Source: DATEDA01 sp963820965
Lineage (GTDB): Bacteria > Pseudomonadota > Gammaproteobacteria > Burkholderiales > SG8-39
Length of the DNA stretch: 64,000 bases
Direction: 5' to 3'
Assembly: GCA_963820965.1 (NCBI GenBank)
Contig: CAWGCC010000027.1
Span: 310,001-374,000, forward strand
Part shown: one piece after another, positions 37,964 to 45,538 of the stretch
Layout: each line of letters opens with the position of its first letter
How positions within the stretch are numbered: position 1 is the stretch's first letter
Translations under genes and position numbers: made by a program
Notes under the pieces: generated by a model
Told to the model about the DNA's origin: nothing
The model's input: only the letters and a program-made list of their open reading frames with translations
The model's database searches: none

Positions 37964-38062
37964 AGGGATCCGCGTGCAGACGGGCCGTCCCCGCGCTTTC
38001 TCTCCATGTATGCCGCCGAACGCATGTCTGGTTTAGCGGTATGCGTCTAGTGAGGGACCGGG
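37869..38062 (+). repeat. 194-bp direct repeat, copy B
   Basis: Second copy of the segment at 35334-35527, in direct orientation. It covers the broken CaiB 3' end and the same 100-base non-coding tail (gcatgtctggtttagcggtatgcgtct). It lies 30 bases before the start of the next CaiB gene. The high identity implies a recent duplication or gene conversion, and recombination between the copies would delete the hydrolase-pcaHG block. Confidence 0.9.
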
Positions 38063-38092
38063 GCAGGACTTAGACTTTCCGGACCGTAGAGG

Positions 38093-39325
38093 ATGGATGC
38101 AATGACCGGCTGCCTTTCCCGCGCGCGGGTTCTCGATCTGAGCCGCATCTTCGCCGGCCCGTGGGCGGCGCAGATGCTCGCCGATTTCGGTGCGGACGTG
38201 ATCAAGGTCGAGCGGCCGCAGCGCGGCGACGACGTGCGCCAGCAGGGCCATCGACTGAAGGACCGGGAAGGACGGGAGACAAGCGAGACCTCTTCGTTCC
38301 TCGCGATGAATCGCGGCAAGCGTTCGGTCACCATCGATCTCGCGAGCCCAGTGGGTCAGGACCTGATCCGGCGCCTCGCGCAGGAATCCGACATCCTCAT
38401 CGAGAACTTCAAGGCCGGCGACCTGCGGCGATACGGACTCGACTACGAAACGTTGAGCCGGGTGAATCCGCGGCTGGTCTACTGCTCGATCACCGGCTTC
38501 GGGCAGTCCGGACCGTACAGCCATCTGCCGGGCTACGACCCGATCTTCCAGTCGATGAGCGGGCTGATGAGCGTCACCGGCAACCCGGACGACGAGCCGG
38601 GCGGCGGGCCGCAGAAGGTCGGCTACTCGATCGCCGACATCACCGCAGGCCTCTATGCCTCGATCGCGATCCTCGCCGCGCTGAACTATCGCGACACCGT
38701 GTCCGGAAAGGGTCAGTACATCGATCTCGCGCTCCTCGACGCCCAGGTCGCCGCCATGTCGCACGTCGCGATGAACTATCTGGTGTCGGGCCGGCTCCAG
38801 GAGCGGATGGGCACCGCTTCGCCGATCACCTGCCCGTGGCAGACGTTCAAGTGCGCCGAGGGAGACATCACGATCGCCGTCGGCAACGACTCGCAGTTCG
38901 CGAGGTTCTGCGAAGTTCTCGGCAAGCCGGCGCTCGCCGCCGATCCGCGCTTCAGCACGAACCCGATGCGCGCGAGGAACCGCAAGACCCTCGTGCCGAT
39001 GCTCGAGGAGACCTTGCTCGAGCGCTCCGCACGGGAGTGGTACGAGGCGTTCGAGGCGGCCGGGGTCCCGAGCGGCCCGACCTACGACTTCCGGCAGGTG
39101 TTCGAGGATCCGCAGATCCGGCACCGCGAGCTGCTGACCGAGATGGCCCACCCGCTGGTGGGAACCGTGCCGATGGTCGCCAATCCGATCAAGTTTTCCG
39201 ACACCCCCATCGAGTACCGCCGGCCGCCGCCGCTGCTGGGCGAGCACACCCGGGAGGTCCTGCGCGAGGTGCTCCGGCTGGACGAGCCGGAGATCGATGC
39301 GCTTGCTCAGCAGGGAGCGATCTGA
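38093..39325 (+). CDS. CaiB/BaiF family CoA-transferase
   Basis: A 410-residue class III CoA-transferase closer to the one at 23913 than to the one at 34253. It has RVLDLSRIFAGPWAAQMLADFGADVIKVE, MNRGKRSVTIDLA, DILIENFKAGDLRRYGL, SITGFGQSGPY, QYIDLALLDAQVA (candidate catalytic Asp) and GTVPMVANPIKFSDTP. It may start at the ATG at 38093 or at 38102. Its stop lies one base before the ATG of the fused acyl-CoA dehydrogenase, so CoA activation and oxidation are coupled: together they likely load and then oxidise one acid. Confidence 0.9.
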   Translation: MDAMTGCLSRARVLDLSRIFAGPWAAQMLADFGADVIKVERPQRGDDVRQQGHRLKDREGRETSETSSFLAMNRGKRSVTIDLASPVGQDLIRRLAQESDILIENFKAGDLRRYGLDYETLSRVNPRLVYCSITGFGQSGPYSHLPGYDPIFQSMSGLMSVTGNPDDEPGGGPQKVGYSIADITAGLYASIAILAALNYRDTVSGKGQYIDLALLDAQVAAMSHVAMNYLVSGRLQERMGTASPITCPWQTFKCAEGDITIAVGNDSQFARFCEVLGKPALAADPRFSTNPMRARNRKTLVPMLEETLLERSAREWYEAFEAAGVPSGPTYDFRQVFEDPQIRHRELLTEMAHPLVGTVPMVANPIKFSDTPIEYRRPPPLLGEHTREVLREVLRLDEPEIDALAQQGAI

Positions 39326-39326
39326 A

Positions 39327-41633
39327 ATGAGCGACGCCGATTCGATCCAGGCCTTTCGCGACAGTGCCCGCGATTTCCTCGGCCGCACCGATCAGCTCAA
39401 GCGACTCCGCAAGCTGCGCACCGCCAATCCGGGATTCGAGCGGGCCATCTGGCGGGAGATTGCAGAGGCCGGCTGGCTCTCCATCCTCGTTCCCGAGGAG
39501 CAGGGCGGCCTGGGATTGGGTCTGCGTGAAGCTGCGGCAATCGCCGAGGAGGTGGGCCGTAGCCTGATGCCCGAGCCCTTCGTAGGCGCCGGGGTGCAGA
39601 GCGTTGCAGCACTCTGCAAGGCGCCCGAGAGCGAGTTGCGCAATACCTTGGTCGAGGACGTCGCGTCCGGGCGCACGATCGCAGGATTGGCGTGGCAGGA
39701 GCAGCTTGGCCAGCTCGAACCGGCGCAGATCGCTGCAAAGGCGACGGCGCACGGCGCGCAGATCCTGATCGACGCGAAAAAGCACTTCGTCGTGCCCGGG
39801 AGCGGCGCGGACGGATGGATCGTGTATGCACGTGAAGCCGGGAACCCGGGTCTCTTCTGGGTGCCCGCCGGGCTGCCGGGCATCGAGCTGACGGAAGAGC
39901 GGCGCATCGACGGGACGGCGCTCGGCACTCTCAGCTTCGCGAAGGTCGCGATCCCGCTCGCGAATCGGCTCGCTTCGGGCGACGCTGCGCGCGCCGCGGT
40001 CGACCACGCCAACGATGCGGCGCGGATTGCGCAAGGCGCCGAGCTGCTCGGCGTGGCCCGGCGCGCGCTCGAGATCACCCTCGAGTACCTGAAGACGCGC
40101 GTCCAGTTCGGCAAGCCGATCGGGAGCTTCCAGGCGCTGCAGCACCGGGCCGTGGATGCCAGCATGCAAACCGAGCTCGCCGCCGCGTGCATCGCCGATG
40201 CGCTCGAGGCGCTCGATCGCGGACAGGTGCCGATCGGCGCGGCGGCGAGCCGGATCAAGTCGCGCTGCGCGGCCGCGGCCGTATCCGCAACGCGCCTTTC
40301 GATCCAGCTTCACGGTGCGATCGGATACACCGACGAGCACGACATCGGCCTGTACTTCAAGCGCGCGCTCAACCTGGCGAGCTGGCTGGGCGGGGTGGCG
40401 GCGCACCGGCGGCGGTTCTTCGAGCTCCAGCCGAAGGAGGCGAAGCAGGAGGTCGAGGACGGGACCTTCGCCGAGTTTCCGCGCGACGCAGCCTGGGAAG
40501 CGATGCCCGAGTCCGAGTTCCGCCAGATGGTGCGCGCCTTTCTCGCCAAGCATTACCCCGGCCATCTTCGCCACATGCCGTACCGGCTGCACTGGGACGA
40601 GATCAAGGAGTGGTACTTCACGCTGTCCCGACAGGGCTGGATCGCGCCGGCGTGGCCGAAGGCGTTCGGCGGGATGCAGCTTCCGCCGGACAAGCTGATC
40701 GCCTTCATCGAGGAGCACGAGCGATACGGCGCCGCGCGACCGCCCGACCAGGGCATCATCATGCTCGGGCCGGTGCTGATCCGGTTCGGGACGAAAGAGC
40801 AGCAGCAGCGTTACCTGCCGAAGATCCTCTCCGGCGAGCACGTATGGGGTCAGGGCTACTCGGAACCGAACGCGGGCTCCGATCTCGCCGCGCTGCGCTG
40901 CGAAGCCGTCCTCGACGGCGATGAGTTCGTAGTGAACGGGCAGAAGACCTGGACGACGCTCGGTCAGGATGCGAACCACATGTTCATGCTCGTGCGCACC
41001 GACAAGAGCGTCAGGAAGCAGGCGGGGATCAGCTTTCTGCTCGTGGATCTCGCCACGCCGGGCATCACCGTGCGGCCGATCCGGAACATCGCCGGCGACG
41101 AGGAGTTCTGCGAGGTGTTCTTCGACAACGTCCGCGTCCCGCGCGATAACCTCGTCGGGGAGCTGAATCAGGGCTGGGACATCGCGAAGGCACTGCTCGG
41201 CTTCGAGCGCATCTTCGCGGGCAGCCCCAAGCATTCGCAATACGCCCTGAAGCAGCTCACGACGCTTGCCACGGCGCGTGGCCTCTTCGCCGACCCGGCC
41301 TTCGTCGCCCGCTACGCCGAGCTGCAGCTGGACGCCGCCGATCTCAGCGCGATGTATGCGCATTTCGCGGAGATCGTGAAGCGCGGCGAGGCGCTGCCGG
41401 CGAGCGTCTCCTTCCTCAAGATCTGGGCGACCGAGACGCACGAGCGGATCTCGATGCTGCTCGCCGAAGCAGCGGCGGAATACGGCGGCGGCGAAGGCGC
41501 TGCGCGCTTCGGCGGCGCGGAGATCCATGTCCTCGCGCCGCTCATGAACGCGCTTGCCGGGACGATCTTCAGCGGGACGAGCGAGATCCAGCGCGGCATC
41601 CTCGCCAAGCAGGTCCTCGGGCTTCCGGGCTGA
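39327..41633 (+). CDS. fused double acyl-CoA dehydrogenase
   Basis: A 768-residue protein made of two acyl-CoA dehydrogenase units in one chain. The first (residues 1-375) shows WLSILVPEEQGGLGLGLREAAAIAEEVGR, GVARRALEITLEYLKTRVQFGKPIGSFQ and LHGAIGYTDEHDIGLYFKRA. The second (about 390-768) shows WIAPAWPKAFGGMQLPPDKL, YSEPNAGSDLAALRCEA, GQKTWTT, and the C-terminal FSGTSEIQRGILAKQVLGLPG. Separate genes for the two kinds often lie side by side in related bacteria; here they are joined by a short linker, presumably giving a fixed heterodimer-like unit. It oxidises a CoA ester with FAD and passes electrons to ETF. Confidence 0.9.
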   Translation: MSDADSIQAFRDSARDFLGRTDQLKRLRKLRTANPGFERAIWREIAEAGWLSILVPEEQGGLGLGLREAAAIAEEVGRSLMPEPFVGAGVQSVAALCKAPESELRNTLVEDVASGRTIAGLAWQEQLGQLEPAQIAAKATAHGAQILIDAKKHFVVPGSGADGWIVYAREAGNPGLFWVPAGLPGIELTEERRIDGTALGTLSFAKVAIPLANRLASGDAARAAVDHANDAARIAQGAELLGVARRALEITLEYLKTRVQFGKPIGSFQALQHRAVDASMQTELAAACIADALEALDRGQVPIGAAASRIKSRCAAAAVSATRLSIQLHGAIGYTDEHDIGLYFKRALNLASWLGGVAAHRRRFFELQPKEAKQEVEDGTFAEFPRDAAWEAMPESEFRQMVRAFLAKHYPGHLRHMPYRLHWDEIKEWYFTLSRQGWIAPAWPKAFGGMQLPPDKLIAFIEEHERYGAARPPDQGIIMLGPVLIRFGTKEQQQRYLPKILSGEHVWGQGYSEPNAGSDLAALRCEAVLDGDEFVVNGQKTWTTLGQDANHMFMLVRTDKSVRKQAGISFLLVDLATPGITVRPIRNIAGDEEFCEVFFDNVRVPRDNLVGELNQGWDIAKALLGFERIFAGSPKHSQYALKQLTTLATARGLFADPAFVARYAELQLDAADLSAMYAHFAEIVKRGEALPASVSFLKIWATETHERISMLLAEAAAEYGGGEGAARFGGAEIHVLAPLMNALAGTIFSGTSEIQRGILAKQVLGLPG

Positions 41634-41656
41634 TAGGACGCGAGAGGAGAGTCAAC

Positions 41657-42214
41657 GTGCCGCGCATCCCGCTGTTTCCGAAGGACGACATGACACCTGA
41701 GCAACGGCGGGTCTACGACGCGGTTGTCAGCGGGCCCCGCGGCAAGGTCGAGGGACCGTTACGCGCCGCGCTGCATCGGCCCGAGCTGGCGGACAAATGG
41801 CAGCAGTTCGGAGCGGCGCTGCGCTACGGCACGATCCTCACCCCGCGCTTGAGCGAGCTAGCGATTCTCATCACCGCCCGGGCCTGGGACAGCCAGTTCG
41901 AGTGGTATGCGCACGAGCCGCATGCGCTACGCGCCGGCCTCGCGGTCGACGTGATCGAAGCGGTGCGAGCAGGCGAGCGGCCGAAGTTCGCGAATCCCGA
42001 CGAAGCCGCGGTCTACGACTACGTCACCGAGCTCCAGCGGGCGCACGCCGTGAGCGAGGCGACCTATCGACGCGCCCTCGAGCTGTTCGATGTCGTCGGG
42101 GTCGTCGAGCTCACCGCGCTCACCGGCTACTACTCCATGGTGGCAATGACGCTGAACGCCCACGAGATCCCGCTCCCGCCCGGGGCCACGCCGCCTTTGC
42201 CCGCACGCTCATGA
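41657..42214 (+). CDS. carboxymuconolactone decarboxylase (CMD) family protein
   Basis: A 185-residue AhpD-like/CMD-family protein. It starts with GTG (MPRIPLFPKDDMTPEQRRVYDAVVSGPRGKVEGPLRAALHRPEL) after GAGGAGAG. Family marks are LSELAILITARAWDSQFEWYAHEPHALRAGL and the His in the EWYAHEP segment. The CxxC of AhpD-type peroxidases is absent, so a decarboxylase or lactone-handling role is more likely than a redox one. With PcaHG-like genes 4 kb upstream it may take part in the beta-ketoadipate route, though it is not a close PcaC by length. Confidence 0.82.
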   Translation: MPRIPLFPKDDMTPEQRRVYDAVVSGPRGKVEGPLRAALHRPELADKWQQFGAALRYGTILTPRLSELAILITARAWDSQFEWYAHEPHALRAGLAVDVIEAVRAGERPKFANPDEAAVYDYVTELQRAHAVSEATYRRALELFDVVGVVELTALTGYYSMVAMTLNAHEIPLPPGATPPLPARS

Positions 42215-42269
42215 GCGCGCCCCGAGCTCGAGCGCATTCAGAAGTTGAAGTGAGAAACGGAGTTATGGA

Positions 42270-42704
42270 ATGACGAAGCCAATCTACGTCCTCAACGGGC
42301 CGAACTTGAACCGGCTCGGCAAGAGAGAACCGGAGATCTACGGCAGGACGACGCTCGCCGAGGTCGAAGCGATGTGCCGCGAAGCCGCCGGCGGCCACGC
42401 AATCGAGTTCCGGCAGTCGAACGCCGAACACCAGATCGTCGACTGGATCCATGAGGCGATCGACCACGGCGCAGGCATCGTCATCAATCCGGCGGGTCTC
42501 ACCTTCAGATCAATCCCCATCCTTGATGCCCTGAAGATGTTCCCGGGACCGATCTTCGAGCTGCACATCACCAATATCCACCGCCGCGAGGCGATCTACC
42601 ACAACTCGCTGGTTTCCCAGATTGCGACGGCCGTTATTGCAGGACTCGGCCCCGACGGGTATCCGACGGCGGTAGCAGCGATGGTGCGCTTGCTTGGCCG
42701 ATGA
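42270..42704 (+). CDS. aroQ: type II 3-dehydroquinate dehydratase
   Basis: A 144-residue type II dehydroquinase, which converts 3-dehydroquinate to dehydroshikimate. It shows VLNGPNLNRLGKREPEIYG with the catalytic Tyr in EIYG, FRQSNAEHQIVDWIHEA, NPAGLTFRSIPILDAL, FELHITNIHRRE with the catalytic His, and the Arg in HRREAIYHNS. The NPAGLTF and ELHITN versions differ from the common NPAAYTH and EVHLSN, which suggests a catabolic (quinate) or divergent version rather than the main biosynthetic enzyme. Its product is one step from protocatechuate, the substrate of the PcaHG-like enzyme in the same region. Confidence 0.9.
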   Translation: MTKPIYVLNGPNLNRLGKREPEIYGRTTLAEVEAMCREAAGGHAIEFRQSNAEHQIVDWIHEAIDHGAGIVINPAGLTFRSIPILDALKMFPGPIFELHITNIHRREAIYHNSLVSQIATAVIAGLGPDGYPTAVAAMVRLLGR

Positions 42705-42922
42705 ATCGCCGTATCGGCCTTTCTGTGCTCACGGTACTCGACGTGCCACCGCCCGAGCAGGTCACGGACCTGGCTGCGTTGGGCGACGCGAGCAGCGCGC
42801 GATGGAAGCATCCCGCCGCGCTACACGCGTGGATTGATGGCAAAATGCATGTGGCCGGTTTCGAGGGCGAGAAAGGGTGCAATCACGGACGGCGATACTG
42901 CATAGCGTTGTCCGCGTTCTGA
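42701..42922 (+). pseudogene. truncated gene start, possibly sugar-phosphate isomerase/epimerase type
   Basis: An ATG overlapping the aroQ stop opens a 73-residue frame. Its first 25 residues (MNRRIGLSVLTVLDVPPPEQ) resemble the first strand of xylose-isomerase-like TIM-barrel proteins, but the following residues do not continue the fold, and the frame runs into the 5' end of the channel gene. It is probably the stump of a deleted gene that once followed aroQ. Assignment is weak. Confidence 0.35.
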
Positions 42923-43956
42923 CGGTCGCGTCGCTCTGCGTCGCCGGCGTGCCGGCGGCGCTTGCGCAGGCACCCGCAGCGGATGCTGCGAGTCGGTTGC
43001 CCGCGCAATCCGCGCCGCCACCCCAGGCGTTGACGCCCGGCCGCATTCCGGCGCCCGGTACGTCGCCCGTCGGGCCGGTGAAGATCGGTGTCTACCTCTA
43101 CTCGGTCCAGGAGCTCGATTTCTCGAAGCACACGTTCCATCCGACGTTCGAGGTCTGGTTTCGCTGGCGCGGCGACGCTTTCGATCCGCTCGCGAACCTC
43201 CACGTCGTCGGCGCCCGCTCGATGACCGTGACGCTCGAGGACCGCCGCAAGCTTGCCAACGGCGAGAACTATGCCGTCGCGCGCGTCGACGCGGTGATCA
43301 ACGAAACGTTCGAGACCGGCGCGTTTCCGTTCGACCGCCACCGGCTGCAAATCGCGATCGAATCGCCGTACGAGGACGACTATCTCGTCTACGAGACGGA
43401 TCGCGACGCGAGCATGCTCGATCCCGACGTGTTCTCGCCGGTCTGGCGGCTGTCCGGCTTCCAGTTGCGCGAGTACCGCAAGCAGTACCCGACGTCGTTC
43501 GGCCTCGCCGAGCGCACCGAAGACCGCTACTCGACGCTCGTCGCCGAAGTCGTCGCCGAGCGGATTAGCTGGCGCGTCGCCGTCGACTACTTCATCGGCT
43601 TCATCGTCTGCGTGCTCTTGTGCCTGTTCGGCTATTTCGTCCCGGCGAACATGCTCCAGGTGCGCACGACGCTCGCGACGTCGGCGACGTTTGCCGCCGT
43701 CGGCAACAAGTACGTCGTCAATTCGCTCACCGAGACGAGCTTCACGGCGCGCCTCGTCAACGTCGCCGTGATCGCGTCGTTTGCGATTTTGCTGATCTAC
43801 ATGATCGTGTCGATCCGCTGCGAGCGGCTGATCAGAGCCGGCGAGCCGGCACGCGCCGCGCGGCTCAACCGCACCGTCGGCATCGGCTCGGCGGTCGGCT
43901 ATGGGGTGCTGATGGCGTTCTTCTTCTGGCGTGCGCTGACGGCACTCCCGACGTGA
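42877..43956 (+). CDS. pentameric ligand-gated ion channel homologue (Cys-loop superfamily)
   Basis: A 359-residue inner-membrane channel-type protein. It has a signal peptide (VVRVLTVASLCVAGVPAALA), then a beta-rich extracellular domain of about 200 residues. Within this is VKIGVYLYSVQELDFSKHTF and the FPFDRHRLQIAIES motif, the bacterial version of the Cys-loop (FPFD) without the two cysteines. Four membrane segments follow: VDYFIGFIVCVLLCLFGYF ending in VP (M1), TTLATSATFAAVGNKYVVNS (M2, pore), VNVAVIASFAILLIYMIVSI (M3) and GIGSAVGYGVLMAFFFWRAL (M4). This order matches GLIC/ELIC-type channels. The GTG at 42877 has GAGAAAGG just upstream. The ligand is unknown. Nothing in the neighbourhood explains it, though a LivK binding protein lies 1.6 kb downstream. 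Confidence 0.75.
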   Translation: MQSRTAILHSVVRVLTVASLCVAGVPAALAQAPAADAASRLPAQSAPPPQALTPGRIPAPGTSPVGPVKIGVYLYSVQELDFSKHTFHPTFEVWFRWRGDAFDPLANLHVVGARSMTVTLEDRRKLANGENYAVARVDAVINETFETGAFPFDRHRLQIAIESPYEDDYLVYETDRDASMLDPDVFSPVWRLSGFQLREYRKQYPTSFGLAERTEDRYSTLVAEVVAERISWRVAVDYFIGFIVCVLLCLFGYFVPANMLQVRTTLATSATFAAVGNKYVVNSLTETSFTARLVNVAVIASFAILLIYMIVSIRCERLIRAGEPARAARLNRTVGIGSAVGYGVLMAFFFWRALTALPT

Positions 43957-44095
43957 TGCGATCGCCGCTGGCGCTGCTGCTGTTCGCTGCAAGAGCAAGT
44001 CAGGATGTACAGGAGTTTCTTACGCCCAAGCTCCGGTTCGAGCTGGGCGATCCGCTGGGCCGCTGCGACGCCGCTCAATGCTGGCGCGCGCGATC

Positions 44096-44290
44096 CGGCG
44101 CATGATCGCCGACGCGGCGACGACGATCGTCCTCGTCGAGCAGCACGCCGAGGTCGCGCTGACGCTGACCGAGAACGCGATCGTTCCGGAGCGCGGCAGG
44201 ATCGTCCACCGCGCGCACCCGCGCGAGCTTCTCGGCGACGCGACGGCGCTCGATCGCTACATCGGCCTCAGGCTTGCCGAAGGGTCGGGA
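44096..44290 (+). pseudogene. C-terminal fragment of a LivF-type ABC ATPase
   Basis: The frame gives IRRMIADAATTIVLVEQHAE, VALTLTENAIVPERGRIVHR and ELLGDATALDRYIGLRLAEG, which is the part after the Walker B motif (VEQH switch region and D-loop end) of a branched-chain amino-acid ABC ATPase. No Walker A, signature motif or start is present, so it is a remnant. The sequence on both sides (43957-44095 and 44291-44594) has no recognisable gene; a GC stem-loop lies at 44320-44334. Confidence 0.7.
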
Positions 44291-44319
44291 ACCCACAGGT
44301 GTCCTTTCCCTGTTGCCGT

Positions 44320-44334
44320 CCCCGCTTTGCGGGG
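44320..44334. other. short perfect stem-loop CCCCGC-TTT-GCGGGG
   Basis: Six-base stem with a three-base loop in the gap between the LivF fragment and the 44595 gene. No U-run follows on either strand, so a terminator is not shown. Confidence 0.35.
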
Positions 44335-44594
44335 CTGGGGTGCGATTTCATTGTCGCGCTGTCACGCTGCGAGGCGCGGTTCGCCGGCGCACATCAGGCC
44401 CGCTCGGGCTCGATCAATCGAGCATCGCCGTTCTCGGATCGTTCACCCGCCGGCTGAACGGGTAAGCAGACGGAGATGCCAGGCACCCGAAGCGACTCGA
44501 AGACATCTTGCGCAGCTCACCTCATAAAGACCGGGCGCAGTAGAATGGCGCGTCCACCGCCCGAAGATTCAGCGATCAGCGGAAGGAGAACGCA

Positions 44595-45053
44595 ATGGCC
44601 AAGAAGAAATCCCTTGTCAAGAAATCCCTCGTCAAACGACCGATCCTGGCGCCTCGAACCGGCTGCGCCCTTGGCGTATGCAATCCCGAACGCACGCAAG
44701 GGATCAGGGCACCCGCTCCCAACGGTACGCATGTGCTTGTCGAGCTCAAAGGCGACGGCGTGTTCCTTGCGGCGGAGGTGTCCAAGCAGGGCGGGACAAA
44801 CGACCTCACGTTCGTCATCATGGACATCGACGGACGGAACGTCACGAACCTGTCGTTCGCCGCGCTAGCCAATCAAGGATTGACACAACACAATCCTTAC
44901 GGCCTCGTTCTCTTGCAAACGATCTCGCTCAAGACGATGACGATCGGCTTTCCGACCCCGTTGCGGTACCGGCGCAGTCTGACACTGAGCGTGAATGTCA
45001 ACGAACCAAGCGTTGTGCAGATCCTCGCCAACGTCATCCACGGTACGGCCTGA
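44595..45053 (+). CDS. conserved hypothetical protein, 152 aa
   Basis: I do not recognise a named family. The protein begins with two lysine-rich direct repeats (KKSLVKKSLVKR), then a compact, beta-rich body: NGTHVLVELKGDGVFLAAEVSKQGG, DLTFVIMDIDGRNVTNLSFAALANQGLT, TIGFPTPLRYRRSLTLSVNVNEPSVVQIL. There is no signal peptide or membrane segment. GGAAGGAG lies before the ATG, so it is probably translated. It sits alone between gene remnants, with about 485 bases of mostly non-coding DNA after it; its base use is less GC-biased than its neighbours, which hints at transfer. The body pattern could be a small jelly-roll or adaptor fold. Confidence 0.55.
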   Translation: MAKKKSLVKKSLVKRPILAPRTGCALGVCNPERTQGIRAPAPNGTHVLVELKGDGVFLAAEVSKQGGTNDLTFVIMDIDGRNVTNLSFAALANQGLTQHNPYGLVLLQTISLKTMTIGFPTPLRYRRSLTLSVNVNEPSVVQILANVIHGTA

Positions 45054-45419
45054 GCATCCACTCAGGCCCGCCACCGGCCGCGCGGGTTATCTCCAGCGCT
45101 GGACGCGAAGCGACTGCCACTTCGCGGTTGAGCGGCTCGTTGAGCGCGGCGAGGTGGTTTGATGGCGAAATACTCGCCGCCTTTCGCCGGCTCGCTCCCG
45201 CGAGTCGTTAACGCTCGTTCCTGCTTCAGGCAATCGCCTTCGTCGTCCGGCGGCTGTCGGCATAGAACCACGAAGAACACGTCACTAGCGTCCGAGACGG
45301 TCTCGAGAAGGCGTCGTCCACGCTCCGCTCTAGCCTGCTGATCCTCGCGGCGTCCAGTTGACTGGCGACGGCGAGAGCGGGACCCCGCCGCTGCACGAGC
45401 GCCCGCCCGCGGACCGGCC

Positions 45420-45489
45420 TTGACATCACACCCGGTCGCGCCTTAGTCTTTTTTCCATACAACAACAATATTTTTCGTATCACGGAAAA
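45420..45489 (+). promoter_or_regulatory. candidate promoter and operator for the liv locus
   Basis: In the 485-base gap before livK, a TTGACA (45420-45425) is followed 17 bases on by a weak TTAGTC. Directly downstream is an AT-rich stretch containing the inverted pair TTTTCCATAC (45451-45460) and GTAT-CAC-GGAAAA (45477-45489). TTCC/GGAA dyads are typical IclR-family operators, and an iclR-like gene lies in this locus. The rest of the gap has no gene that I can support. Confidence 0.45.
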
Positions 45490-45538
45490 CTAGCCGAGGG
45501 CCCTTCCTCAATCCCCGGCCCACTGCAGAGGAGGCAAC

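Noticed and set aside
39189..41528. Minus-strand open frame of about 779 codons opposite the double acyl-CoA dehydrogenase
   Set aside because: No motifs; the plus strand has two full ACAD domains.
44320..44334. CCCCGC-TTT-GCGGGG hairpin as a terminator
   Set aside because: No U-run follows on either strand and no gene ends directly before it.
45054..45419. Several short arginine- or serine-rich frames after the 44595 gene
   Set aside because: No start site, domain or coding pattern; they overlap each other on both strands.
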